64,000 nucleotides of DNA. It comes from Polaribacter pacificus (GTDB lineage Bacteria; Bacteroidota; Bacteroidia; Flavobacteriales; Flavobacteriaceae). A model generated the notes under the pieces. It saw only the letters and a program-made list of their open reading frames with translations, searched no databases and had not been told where the DNA came from. This document shows, piece by piece, positions 51,970-60,124 of the stretch. Numbering within the stretch: position 1 is the first letter of the stretch; each line of letters starts with the position of its first letter. Position numbers and translations under genes: made by a program. The DNA lies in contig NZ_CP150664.1 in the NCBI RefSeq assembly GCF_038024035.1, positions 310,001 through 374,000 on the forward strand, read 5' to 3'.

Positions 51970-53554
51970 AAACCCTTTAATGGATTCCTTTATTGATGAT
52001 ATTTTGAATATTCTCTTAGACGAGAACAAGTCTAGTTTATTCAATGAAAAAGATCTAGTTGGAGTAAAAACAGTAATGGCTGATTCTTACTATAATAATC
52101 AACAAGTTCTTGTGAAAATTTCAAATAATGAATCATTTAGAACAAAATTTGGATCATCAAAATTAATTTTTAATTTAATTGAAGATCTAATTCAGAGTGA
52201 TAATGAGGAAATTGATTTAGTTAATTTAATTGACAAACTAAAAGTTATTAACCAATTTGAAGTTAACTTTTTTAATAATATTATTTATGGCACTTCTTTA
52301 AAGTTTATTTTGGAATTAATAAAAAAGATAAAACCAAAATATAATCAAATAACAGGCAAGGAGGGAAGTAAATTATATGAAGAATTATTTCCTATTCTTT
52401 ATAAATTTTATAAAGTTATCATAGAAGAAATAAAAATAAACTCAAGCAATCAAGCTACTTTTCAACAATTATATAATGAAATAAAAGCTGCATTTGTTGA
52501 ACAGAATTATAAAAATGCATTAACCTATTTTAGATACTATTATTTATTTTCAAATAATTTAAAAAACAATATCATTAATTTTAATGATATAATAAACTCC
52601 ATATCCCAATATTTAAATAGTAGTCAAACTCCTGATAACATTAAGAAAACAATATCAACATTTACTAGTGTTAAACTACTATTAGAAAATTTGACTTATC
52701 GAGATGTTATTTTTAATCGAGCAAAAACTCAACATGATTTTGCAAAAGAATTTTACTTGGATTTTGATAAACAAAAACAACAAGAATTAATTGAGCAATG
52801 GGTACCTCTTAATGGTAGTAAAGATTTTAAAATATTTGAAGATATTCTCGAAAATATTAAGTTTAAAGTACCAGAACCAAAAAAATTAGCAATCAAATTA
52901 CTAAATAGTACTGGGAGATCAAATTTATTGGCAGAAAAGGAAAAACTGTATAATTTATTTTTCAAAATAAATTTATCTAAAGAATTTGATTACTCAACTT
53001 ATTCTCAACAAATTATTACAAATATCTGTTCAACAAATATTGATTATCATAATTTAGGTATGAAGCAATTAGAAGTTAATAGAAATCGAATTATTGAATT
53101 TGATTTAAAAACAAATTGTGAAAAAGCATTAATAACTAATTTTTTACCAAATGTTACTCAATATCATCAGCAAATTGCAAACTTGTTAAATATTGGTATA
53201 GGTATGAAAAAAGTATTAAACGATACCATTAGAGACAATCCAAATATTAGAAATATCATTGTTAATTATCTAATGACAGCTGGAAGTAATACATTCTTTT
53301 CTGTTCTCAAGCCTAACTTATTTAAAACTAATTATTTATTAATATCTAAACAGTTTTTAAATAATGCAGCTACCCAATTGAGGAATAATAAAGGGTTAAT
53401 AAATAATTATAAAAGTATATTAATAATGCAACTATCTAAATATTTTAAAGATTTAGAATTAGAATTTATAAATTTGGTTGAAAGTTATAATCTAAATTTA
53501 AATCAAGAGAAGGATCAAATAATTGTAGATATTGAAGATATATTAAGTGATTAA
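51956..53554 (+). CDS. Unrecognised KAP-operon partner, 532-residue helical protein
   Basis: I do not recognise this protein. It has no signal peptide, membrane helix, cysteine cluster, P-loop or nuclease motif that I can see. It is very rich in Asn, Lys, Ile and Leu, with predicted long helices of repeat-like length (IEDLIQSDNEEIDLVNLIDKLK, ELFPILYKFYKVIIEEIK, KNALTYFRYYYLF), suggesting an alpha-solenoid scaffold. Start ATG 51956 lies inside the end of the KAP gene (14-bp overlap), so the two are co-translated and probably form one complex. The frame from 51923 adds 11 hydrophobic residues encoded antisense-free within the KAP end; less likely. Confidence 0.75.
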   Translation: MKKNKNPLMDSFIDDILNILLDENKSSLFNEKDLVGVKTVMADSYYNNQQVLVKISNNESFRTKFGSSKLIFNLIEDLIQSDNEEIDLVNLIDKLKVINQFEVNFFNNIIYGTSLKFILELIKKIKPKYNQITGKEGSKLYEELFPILYKFYKVIIEEIKINSSNQATFQQLYNEIKAAFVEQNYKNALTYFRYYYLFSNNLKNNIINFNDIINSISQYLNSSQTPDNIKKTISTFTSVKLLLENLTYRDVIFNRAKTQHDFAKEFYLDFDKQKQQELIEQWVPLNGSKDFKIFEDILENIKFKVPEPKKLAIKLLNSTGRSNLLAEKEKLYNLFFKINLSKEFDYSTYSQQIITNICSTNIDYHNLGMKQLEVNRNRIIEFDLKTNCEKALITNFLPNVTQYHQQIANLLNIGIGMKKVLNDTIRDNPNIRNIIVNYLMTAGSNTFFSVLKPNLFKTNYLLISKQFLNNAATQLRNNKGLINNYKSILIMQLSKYFKDLELEFINLVESYNLNLNQEKDQIIVDIEDILSD

Positions 53555-53564
53555 TTTCATATTA

Positions 53565-53597
53565 TTATGTAAAACAGAATCTCAATATTTTACATAA
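53565..53597. repeat. Hairpin TTATGTAAAA / TTTTACATAA
   Basis: Perfect 10-bp arms with a 13-bp loop, 10 bp after the stop of the KAP partner gene. There is no T-run, so it is a weak terminator candidate at best. Confidence 0.8.
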
Positions 53598-53785
53598 CCT
53601 CATAAAACTTTAGTAAAACAATAGCCTATTTTAAATAATAACATAAAAATCCAAATCCCTGAGAATCGCGTATTTCATTTTTTTATGGGTTATGGTTCAA
53701 ATACTGCAAAGAAATGCAGCTAGTGAAATCTTGCTAAATAGTTGTTTTTTTGAATACTGACTCTAAATTAGTGTTTAGATAAAAA

Positions 53786-53806
53786 TCCTAAAGGAAATCT
53801 AATGCT
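53786..53806. repeat. Direct repeat copy 1 (TCCTAAAGGAAATCTAATGC plus T)
   Basis: A 21-bp word repeated exactly at 53879-53899, 93 bp further on. Both copies are followed by related words ending in TATG. Confidence 0.92.
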
Positions 53807-53878
53807 GGCGCAATATATATGTATTAGTTATTTCTAAGATTTTTTTGACATTCTGTTTCAAATTGAATCCAGATCAAT

Positions 53879-53899
53879 TCCTAAAGGAAATCTAATGCT
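53879..53899. repeat. Direct repeat copy 2
   Basis: Exact second copy of the 53786 word. Here it runs into AATGCTTCGCATT, which can form a small hairpin. Confidence 0.92.
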
Positions 53900-53972
53900 T
53901 CGCATTATTTATGAGTTCGTTTTTTAATTGTAGAATGTTTTCGTTTTCAAACTTAACCGTAAAATAGCTTTA

Positions 53973-54031
53973 ACATAATAACGAACGATATAATTCAAAC
54001 GCTCACGCGTTTATTATATCTGTTATTATGT
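53973..54031. repeat. 59-bp imperfect palindrome
   Basis: ACATAATAAC / GTTATTATGT outer arms, ATATAAT / ATTATAT middle arms and AAACGC / GCGTTT inner arms around TCAC, with small mismatched steps between. It is followed at 54036-54057 by another hairpin (AGCGC TTT GCGCT core). Confidence 0.9.
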
Positions 54032-54093
54032 GTAAATACAGCGCTTTGCGCTTGTATACGCTATTTTGCTGCGTTTATAATAACGCCCTATAA

Positions 54094-54108
54094 TTTACAT
54101 TATGTAAA
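54094..54108. repeat. Palindrome TTTACATTATGTAAA
   Basis: Perfect 7-bp arms around one T. Its right half repeats the TTATGTAAAA word found at 53565. Confidence 0.85.
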
Positions 54109-54227
54109 ATAGAGTTTTTTAGAATGGATGATGTGGGTTGGTTGTTTGAGTAGCTACAACTACTCTCCAAACAAATAAGTCAGTTGAAGGAAATTAAAAA
54201 ATTGTGTTTATTTCTATTACAAGAATT

Positions 54228-55544
54228 TTAGTCTACCAAGCTAATTCGAACTTTCTTCTTTTTCAATCGGCTGTTGTTTAGCGTGTTCACCAAATCATCT
54301 GCTCTGCTAATTGGAACGGCTACAAAGGCACAATCTTGTTTAAGTTCTATGATTCCGAGTTCTTCTTTTTTCAAACCGCCTTGTTTACAAAACAATCCTG
54401 CTAGATCTCCCTTAGAGATTTTGTCTTTACGACCTCCAGAAACAAACAGTGTTTCCCAATACGGAGCGATTGTCTTGGCTTTTTTGCCAACTTTTTCTTT
54501 CGGATTTTGTTTGATAAAGTCTGGTAAATGTTCTTTTTCCCATTGTAAAATATAGGCTGTACCAGTTTCATGAACTCGTGCAGTACGCCCATTTCTGTGG
54601 GTAAAATCTTCTACAGCTTGTGGCAATTCATAATGGATAATAAACTGAATCTCAGGAATATCGATCCCTCTAGAAGCCAAGTCTGTAGCGATCAGCAATT
54701 GACTGGTTCCGTTTCTAAATTTTATTAGAGAACGCTCGCGATCATGCTGCTCCATACCTCCATTAAAACAAGAGTGTTTAATGTTGTTCTTGGTTAAAAA
54801 AGTACTGATTTGCTGTATGCTGTCCTTTAAATTACAAAACACAATACCGGGTTGATTTCCAATATGTTGCACCAGTTGTAATAAGGTTTCGTTTTTGTTT
54901 TTTGTAGGAGAAATCACCGTTTTTATACTTAGGTTGGCGTTCTTCTTAGCACTTAAATAATTGATTATTTTAGGCTCCTGCATGTTTACAAAACTAGGAA
55001 TCTCCACGCCTTGAGTGGCTGATGTTAAAACGCGTTTCTTTAATGCTGGTAACTGATTAAGGATGGCTCTCATTTCATATTCAAAGCCCACCTCTAATGA
55101 TTTGTCAAACTCGTCCAAGATTAAAGTCTTAATATGGTTTTTAGCAAAGCGATCGTTGCTAAAGTGATCAGCGATTCTTCCTGGAGTTCCAATTAAAATA
55201 GACGGCAAATGTTTCAATTCTATTTTGTCCTTAGACATAGGTCTACCTCCGTACACTGCATTGACCTTAAAGCCAGTTCCCATACTTCTAATCACCTGCT
55301 CTATTTGGATAGCCAATTCTCTAGAAGGCACCAAAATAAGCGCTTGAATTTCATCGTTATTTTCATCCAGTGTTTCTAATAATGGCAACACAAAGGCCAA
55401 GGTTTTCCCTGTTCCTGTTGGTGATAATAAAATGGTGTTTGGGTGCTTTGCAATGGTGGCTATTGCCTGTTCTTGCATTGCATTTAATGCAAAAATATTT
55501 AATTTTTCAAGTATATCTTGTTGATTTTTAATCGTATTTGCCAT
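54228..55544 (-). CDS. DEAD-box-type RNA helicase with DbpA-like C-terminal RNA-binding domain
   Basis: A 438-residue helicase: motif I SPTGTGKT, Ia PSRELAIQ, GG, TPGR, motif II LILDEFDKS (DEFD in place of DEAD), motif III TSATQG, motif IV IVFCNLKD, motif V ATDLASRGID and motif VI HRNGRTARV. The last ~75 residues (FVSGGRKDKISKGDLAGLFCKQGGLKKEELGIIEL...FVAVP) match the DbpA/CsdA RRM-like domain, which in DbpA binds 23S rRNA hairpin 92. A role in large-subunit assembly is likely. It is monocistronic, with a -7 box upstream. Confidence 0.93.
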   Translation of the reverse strand: MANTIKNQQDILEKLNIFALNAMQEQAIATIAKHPNTILLSPTGTGKTLAFVLPLLETLDENNDEIQALILVPSRELAIQIEQVIRSMGTGFKVNAVYGGRPMSKDKIELKHLPSILIGTPGRIADHFSNDRFAKNHIKTLILDEFDKSLEVGFEYEMRAILNQLPALKKRVLTSATQGVEIPSFVNMQEPKIINYLSAKKNANLSIKTVISPTKNKNETLLQLVQHIGNQPGIVFCNLKDSIQQISTFLTKNNIKHSCFNGGMEQHDRERSLIKFRNGTSQLLIATDLASRGIDIPEIQFIIHYELPQAVEDFTHRNGRTARVHETGTAYILQWEKEHLPDFIKQNPKEKVGKKAKTIAPYWETLFVSGGRKDKISKGDLAGLFCKQGGLKKEELGIIELKQDCAFVAVPISRADDLVNTLNNSRLKKKKVRISLVD

Positions 55545-55606
55545 GGTAGGATGTCTATTAAAATCCTATAAAACCCAGTTAAACCTAAGGCAATGAGGAC
55601 TGACTG

Positions 55607-55614
55607 CAAAGGTA
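55607..55614 (-). promoter_or_regulatory. -7 box TACCTTTG for the DbpA-like helicase gene
   Basis: Minus-strand TAnnTTTG match 62 bp before the start codon. No clear -33 TTG. Confidence 0.4.
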
Positions 55615-55641
55615 CTAAATATTAAGGTTGTACAGCGCTGC

Positions 55642-56688
55642 TTATTTCTTTTTTACCAATTGATATTCCTTTTGATAAAAATCCATAATTGGCTGAAACG
55701 GACCAAATTGATGTTGTTTCTGACTAAAAGAATCTACCCAAGGACCGTAAGGCGTTGAAACGGGTTTTAATTTCTTGTCAGGAAAATCAGCAGTTTTATT
55801 GCTTTTTTCTGGTCTTGTAAAGGTGTTGATATAAGCTGCAAGATGATAGGCCTCAGTATCGCTTAACTGCGGAGCATCATAAGTAGCGCCAAAAGGCATA
55901 TTTGCTTTTAAAAATTCTGCTGCTGTAATTACCCGATGCATTCCGGCACCATCATTATAGGTGTCATGACCTCCCAGTGGTGGATATAAATAGCCTGCTA
56001 GCCCCTCACCTTTTGGAATTCCCTCTCCGTTTGTTTGGTGACAAACCGTACATTTTTTGGTGTAAAGTTGTTTTCCTATGCTTGGATCTGCTGCTTCGTT
56101 AGGGAGCTTTATAGAAACATAGCCCTTGTATTTTTTCTCGATATCTTCTGGAACATCTTGGCTTAGCCAATCCATATAGGCTATCATGGCTTGCATTTCT
56201 TTAGCGTCTTCAGACATGGTGCGTCCATTCATACTGCGCTCTAAACATCCATTTATTCGCTCTTCTAAGTTGCCTATTTTGTTTTCCCTACCTCGAAACT
56301 GTGGAAAGCGATTGGATACTCCCACAAAAGAGCCCGATCCAATTTTACGCCCAGCATCTAAGTGACAGTTGTTGCATGCTAGATTATTGCCTGCATATCT
56401 CAGCGAGGCATCTTTAGCCCTGGGGCCGATAAGTTCTGCTGTATTGATAATGAGCTCATAGCCATACCTAATCTTAGCTCCTGCTTGGTCTTTAGGGATT
56501 TCTGCAAGCGATTTTAAACTCCAAGAAGTAGCAATGGTTGATTCTGTACTTTCAATGGGCAATGGAGCCTTGGTATTGTTATAAGCAGATAAAATCATCC
56601 AATTAACAAGGGTAAAAATAACGAGTACCCCAATAAAGACATAGAGCCTCCTTGTTAATAGTTGTATTTGCTTTGCTTTTTCTTCCAT
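55642..56688 (-). CDS. Membrane-anchored dihaem cytochrome c, TsdA-like (thiosulfate dehydrogenase family)
   Basis: 348 residues with an N-terminal membrane anchor (about 13-34) and two class-I cytochrome c domains. Haem motifs are C105-NN-C-H109 and C213-TV-C-H217. The first domain carries the TsdA pattern CHLDAGRK...RFPQFRGRENKIGNLEERINGCLERSMNGR...AMIAYMDWLS; the second has YPPLGG and ANMPFGATYDAPQLSD with likely Met ligands. TsdA oxidises two thiosulfates to tetrathionate or the reverse. Besides the haem motifs the only cysteine is C148; whether it is the distal haem ligand of true TsdA needs alignment. It follows the Tat-exported gene by 22 bp. Confidence 0.85.
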   Translation of the reverse strand: MEEKAKQIQLLTRRLYVFIGVLVIFTLVNWMILSAYNNTKAPLPIESTESTIATSWSLKSLAEIPKDQAGAKIRYGYELIINTAELIGPRAKDASLRYAGNNLACNNCHLDAGRKIGSGSFVGVSNRFPQFRGRENKIGNLEERINGCLERSMNGRTMSEDAKEMQAMIAYMDWLSQDVPEDIEKKYKGYVSIKLPNEAADPSIGKQLYTKKCTVCHQTNGEGIPKGEGLAGYLYPPLGGHDTYNDGAGMHRVITAAEFLKANMPFGATYDAPQLSDTEAYHLAAYINTFTRPEKSNKTADFPDKKLKPVSTPYGPWVDSFSQKQHQFGPFQPIMDFYQKEYQLVKKK

Positions 56689-56710
56689 TTTACATCAAAA
56701 AGATCATTGT

Positions 56711-57400
56711 TTAGGCAACACTTGCATCAATATAGCTAATGTTGTTTTCTGCGAGACGTCCTAAGGCCCAAACACCTGATGGTGCTGGATAAATCCCTGG
56801 TAAGATTCCCGCAACAATTTCCTTGTAAACGTCATCAGCATCCAAGTTCATTTTTTTAGCCACATAGGCTGATGTTGATTGCAAGGCCATATCACAAACA
56901 CAAAAGACAGCGCCTTTTTCTTGCAGTCCTTTAATGCCAGTAAAACCTTTTCTTCCTATAAAATTATCTGGTATATCGTAATAAGGATTGTTTGTAATGA
57001 CTTTTTTAGTTTTTGGATCTTTCAATTTGGTTCTCTCTCCTAGCCTAAACTTTTTAATAGTTTCATCATTCAATGCAAAAATAATTCCTCCGTGTCTAAG
57101 CACAACTAATACGCCTAATTTGTTTTCTGGAGTACCTGTATCCTTATTGGTTTTAAAATACACATTTGACCAAATAAACCCATAAGGAATGGCCTGAGAA
57201 GTATCAAAAGCAACAGGGTGCTCCTTTTTTCCTACTTGTTTAATAACTAAATCTAATGAAGGTTCTTTTCCTGTTTTTAAAGATTCATTTTTAACACTTG
57301 CTTTAAGCGATTCTGGAAACAAAGCCAGTCCGCCTGCTAAAAATCCTGCACCAAGTTTTGTTATAAAACTTCTTCTTGAGTTTGTATTGTTAACTTTCAT
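56711..57400 (-). CDS. Tat-exported DsrE-like protein
   Basis: 229 residues. A twin-arginine signal (NSRRSFITKLGAGFLAGGLALFP) indicates export in folded form. The remainder has a DsrE-fold-like alternation: VLVVLRHGGIIFALND, GAVFCVCDMALQSTSAYVAKKM, and a C-terminal PAPSGVWALGRLAENNISYIDAS. The Cys pair CVC in the third strand is where DsrE/TusE-type proteins carry sulfur. It lies directly upstream of the TsdA-like cytochrome gene, so a shared role in periplasmic sulfur chemistry is plausible. The start at 57400 puts the Tat motif at residues 9-11; a frame from 57538 adds a poor leader. Confidence 0.75.
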   Translation of the reverse strand: MKVNNTNSRRSFITKLGAGFLAGGLALFPESLKASVKNESLKTGKEPSLDLVIKQVGKKEHPVAFDTSQAIPYGFIWSNVYFKTNKDTGTPENKLGVLVVLRHGGIIFALNDETIKKFRLGERTKLKDPKTKKVITNNPYYDIPDNFIGRKGFTGIKGLQEKGAVFCVCDMALQSTSAYVAKKMNLDADDVYKEIVAGILPGIYPAPSGVWALGRLAENNISYIDASVA

Positions 57401-57521
57401 ATTGGGTATTTGAATGGTTATTTTTTCGCAAAGAAAGATACAACATTTTCTTTGTTGACTTAAGGGATTGTTGTGTTTGTAGGTGTTAGAAAAAAACGTT
57501 TCAATAAAAAAAGAAGCTTTT

Positions 57522-57971
57522 TTAAGGTTGATAGACAAAGAGCTCCTCCTCTATTTCTGCTGCTTGTAAGCTTTCTAGATACTTAAAATGATTCTTTTCA
57601 TAAAAGTTTCGCAAACCTTTTTCTTCTGTCGTTAGCCAAAATCCCTGTTTGGGAAACTGCTGCAATACAGCCTGAATCCATTGAGATCCATAGCCTTTGT
57701 CACGATGCCTAACAGGAACCCAAACATAAGCTATATACAAATAACCCAAATCAAACCAATGCTGTGCCGTACTCTTAAATATGTCCATTTCTGGAGCTGC
57801 AGCTTTAAAAAGGATGCCTCCAGCACAGATGTCATCTTTGTTGCTTAACAACCAAATCTGTGCACCTTTGTTTTTATAAAAATCCCAGTTTGGAACAAGA
57901 CTTTCTTGCCAATCCAAAGGCAGAAGCTTAAAAAATAATGAAGCTTGTTGAGTGCCGTTTTGTAGTTTCAT
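57522..57971 (-). CDS. GNAT-family N-acetyltransferase
   Basis: A 149-residue GNAT fold protein. Motif A (YLYIAYVWVPVRHRDKGYGSQWIQAV) has the acetyl-CoA pyrophosphate loop R-D-K-G-Y-G; the C-terminal part GFWLTTEEKGLRNFYEKNHFKYLES gives motif B with the conserved Tyr general acid. It begins 1 bp after the stop of the ATP-grasp gene, so both are in one transcript. The acceptor is unknown. Confidence 0.87.
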   Translation of the reverse strand: MKLQNGTQQASLFFKLLPLDWQESLVPNWDFYKNKGAQIWLLSNKDDICAGGILFKAAAPEMDIFKSTAQHWFDLGYLYIAYVWVPVRHRDKGYGSQWIQAVLQQFPKQGFWLTTEEKGLRNFYEKNHFKYLESLQAAEIEEELFVYQP

Positions 57972-57972
57972 T

Positions 57973-59271
57973 TTACAAGAGTCCCCAAGACCAAAGTTTA
58001 TCAGAGTCTTCTAACCATCGATCACCAATATCAGTTCTATAATATGAGTTGTTTACGATAATCCCCTGTATTCTATTGTACATACTGCGTTGTGCATCTC
58101 GCATGGTAATCCCTGTCCCAGTAATGAGCAAGGCAATACCGGTGTCACCAGTAATCAACCACTCATCATTCACTTTTTTTAGATGCATCGGATGTACACC
58201 TTCTTTCATGTCTTTTTTAAAGATCACCACTGCATCTTTAGAAAACAGTTCAAAAGTCTTTTTATCATTGTACGGAAACGGTGGAACCACCATAAAAACA
58301 CCCACTTGAAAACCTTTCTTTACAGCGATTTTAAACTGTTCTCCGCAAGCTAGCTTCCAAAAGAATTGGCCCATTGCCTGAGTAATTCCAGCGCGTTGAA
58401 TCATTATTTGTGGATAACCAAAACGAGAAGTAAACTCTAAGGGATAAATACCATTGCCATTTACGATGCAATTAACATCAATATGTCCAATATAATTGGT
58501 CTTAGCCAAGGTTGGCTCTAGTTTTTTTAGTGTGGCATCAAAAATAGGCGAATCCTGAGTCCAAAACATACTAGACCCCATTTCTCCAGTAGAAACCCCC
58601 AACTCTTTTGGGAACAATTTCTTGTGTTCAAAGGTAATATTGATCGGGCGTAAAAACTCTTTGCCATTAAAAAAGGCAGAGGCAGATATCTCGACCCCTT
58701 TTACCTTTTTTTGCAGTTGAAAATTCCCAAAATTGTTTCCCCAAGATTTTTCGTAGGCTTTTAAGACTCTAACCACATCCAAGCCTTCATCATCACTCCC
58801 AACAAACAGCAATTGTTTTAGTTCTTGAGTCTCTCCACAGGGCTTAATCACATAGGCATCCGGATGCTTTAGTACATAATCAATAGCGTCTTTAAAGTTT
58901 GTAAACTCCACAAAAGGCAATACCTTTATTTTGTGCTTTTTTAGTTCTTCTTGACCAAAATTACGATCAATCTCTAGCAGATCGGTGTATACAGAACCCC
59001 CTACTACCCTTTTTCCTTGGTTGCGCAATTGCTCGCAGATGGCACCATAGCCTGTATAATCAAAAATAATAAGATCAGCCCAAGCCACATGTTTTTCCCA
59101 TTGGGTCACCTTGGGCACAAAACCAAAACCGATTTCTTTACAGCCTTTATCTTCTATATACATCTTTAGTTGGCAACCCTCTTGTTGCATAGTGTTGGCA
59201 ATGTCTAAGGTTTCTCCATATTTAGAAACAAGAAGAATTTTTTTATGAAAAGCCATTGACTTTTTTTGCAT
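57973..59271 (-). CDS. PurD-like (GARS) ATP-grasp ligase of unknown substrate
   Basis: 432 residues resembling phosphoribosylamine-glycine ligase in layout but not in the purine-specific residues. An N-terminal Rossmann-like domain (about 8-95: ILLVSKYGETLDIANTM, DLIIFDYTGYG) precedes the ATP-grasp domain (about 100-320: LPFVEFTNF, AYVIKPCGET, KVKGVEISASAFFNG, STGEMGSSMF). The Mg-binding end DVNCIVNGNGIYPLEFTSRFGYPQ parallels LEFNVRFGDPE of PurD. It is unlikely to be the purine gene; it may ligate amino acids or peptides. An alternative start is 59256. The GNAT gene follows directly. Confidence 0.8.
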   Translation of the reverse strand: MQKKSMAFHKKILLVSKYGETLDIANTMQQEGCQLKMYIEDKGCKEIGFGFVPKVTQWEKHVAWADLIIFDYTGYGAICEQLRNQGKRVVGGSVYTDLLEIDRNFGQEELKKHKIKVLPFVEFTNFKDAIDYVLKHPDAYVIKPCGETQELKQLLFVGSDDEGLDVVRVLKAYEKSWGNNFGNFQLQKKVKGVEISASAFFNGKEFLRPINITFEHKKLFPKELGVSTGEMGSSMFWTQDSPIFDATLKKLEPTLAKTNYIGHIDVNCIVNGNGIYPLEFTSRFGYPQIMIQRAGITQAMGQFFWKLACGEQFKIAVKKGFQVGVFMVVPPFPYNDKKTFELFSKDAVVIFKKDMKEGVHPMHLKKVNDEWLITGDTGIALLITGTGITMRDAQRSMYNRIQGIIVNNSYYRTDIGDRWLEDSDKLWSWGLL

Positions 59272-59464
59272 ACGTACGCGTTAATTTTTATGCAAAATAA
59301 CATCATAAATTAGAGGTTTAAATCGCTGTATATTTAATAATATCAACAATTATATTCACTGCTTTTTTATTCTGATTATCAATAAAATAAGCCCATTCAG
59401 CCAATATGATTAACAAAAATAGTTGAATGTGTTTTTTAGACAAGTATTAAAATGATCTTTAAAA

Positions 59465-59478
59465 AATGAACGTTCATT
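59465..59478. promoter_or_regulatory. Palindrome AATGAACGTTCATT, likely TetR operator
   Basis: Perfect 14-bp palindrome ending 9 bp before the -7 box and covering the expected -33 region of the tetR gene. TGAAC/GTTCA half-sites are typical for TetR-family operators. Confidence 0.75.
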
Positions 59479-59487
59479 CTTTTTTTG

Positions 59488-59495
59488 TATCTTTG
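59488..59495 (+). promoter_or_regulatory. -7 box TATCTTTG of the tetR-nitroreductase-ADH operon
   Basis: TAnnTTTG match 19 bp before ATG 59515, downstream of the palindrome. A rare strong Shine-Dalgarno (AGGAG, 59503-59507) follows. Confidence 0.6.
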
Positions 59496-59514
59496 TGCCC
59501 TAAAGGAGTAAAGT

Positions 59515-60096
59515 ATGAAACCAATTTCTAAAAGTGAGATCAAAAGACAGGCCTTAGTCAAGGCTACGCAGTGTCTTGTAAATAACAATGGTTTTCACGC
59601 AACACCCATGTCTAAAATTGCAAAAATGGCAGGAGTTTCACCTGCAACCATCTATTTGTATTTTGAAAACAAACAAGATTTGGTCAATAAGGTCTACTTA
59701 GAAGTAAAGGCGGCCTATACGCAGTTTGCTTTTAAAGACTATTCACCAAAGATGTCGGTTAAAGAAGGATTTGAAGTCATTTGGAAAGGCATTGCTACTT
59801 TTAAATTGAACCATTTAGAACAGGCTATGTTCTTAGCGCAATGTGATAGCACTCCTGTAATTGATGAAGCTTCTCGGAAAGAAGGTATTAAAAACTTACA
59901 ACCCCTACTCGACCTTTGGGAACGAGGAAAAGCTGAAGGTGTAATCAAACCCGCATGCAATTATTTGTTGTATGCCTATACCATCAATCCTTTGTCCTTT
60001 TTATTAACCATGCAATTACGTGGTGTTTTTACTTTAGAAGAAAAACATATCCAAGAAGCCTTCGAAGCCGCTTGGGACAGTATTAAAACAGAATAA
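59515..60096 (+). CDS. TetR/AcrR family regulator
   Basis: A 193-residue repressor: HTH at about 10-60 (KATQCLVNNNGFHATPMSKIAKMAGVSPATIYLYFENKQDLVNKVY) and a ligand-binding domain with a TetR_C-like helix bundle. It heads an operon with the nitroreductase (28 bp gap) and the iron-dependent alcohol dehydrogenase. A palindrome covers its promoter, so it probably senses a reactive aldehyde, quinone or nitro compound and releases the operon. An unusually clear Shine-Dalgarno precedes it. Confidence 0.93.
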   Translation: MKPISKSEIKRQALVKATQCLVNNNGFHATPMSKIAKMAGVSPATIYLYFENKQDLVNKVYLEVKAAYTQFAFKDYSPKMSVKEGFEVIWKGIATFKLNHLEQAMFLAQCDSTPVIDEASRKEGIKNLQPLLDLWERGKAEGVIKPACNYLLYAYTINPLSFLLTMQLRGVFTLEEKHIQEAFEAAWDSIKTE

Positions 60097-60124
60097 ACAA
60101 ACCTAAATATATAAATTAAACAGA

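Larger units (their letters stand above)
53555..54227. other. Palindrome-rich intergenic region after the KAP operon
   Basis: 673 bp with no open frame of 60 codons. It holds several perfect or near-perfect inverted repeats, a 21-bp direct repeat pair and a pair of ATTATGTAAAA words at its two ends (53564 and 54099). It is unlike the short spacers elsewhere in the window. Confidence 0.8.

Noticed and set aside
53973..54057. Integron attC site
   Set aside because: The stepped palindrome is attC-like in outline and ends in GTTATTATGTG, but clear RYYYAAC/GTTRRRY boxes and an integrase gene are missing, so it is only noted as a possibility.
43973..55544. The two DEAD-box helicase genes as direct repeats flanking an island
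   Set aside because: They are on opposite strands, belong to different subfamilies and show no shared nucleotide stretch that could recombine.
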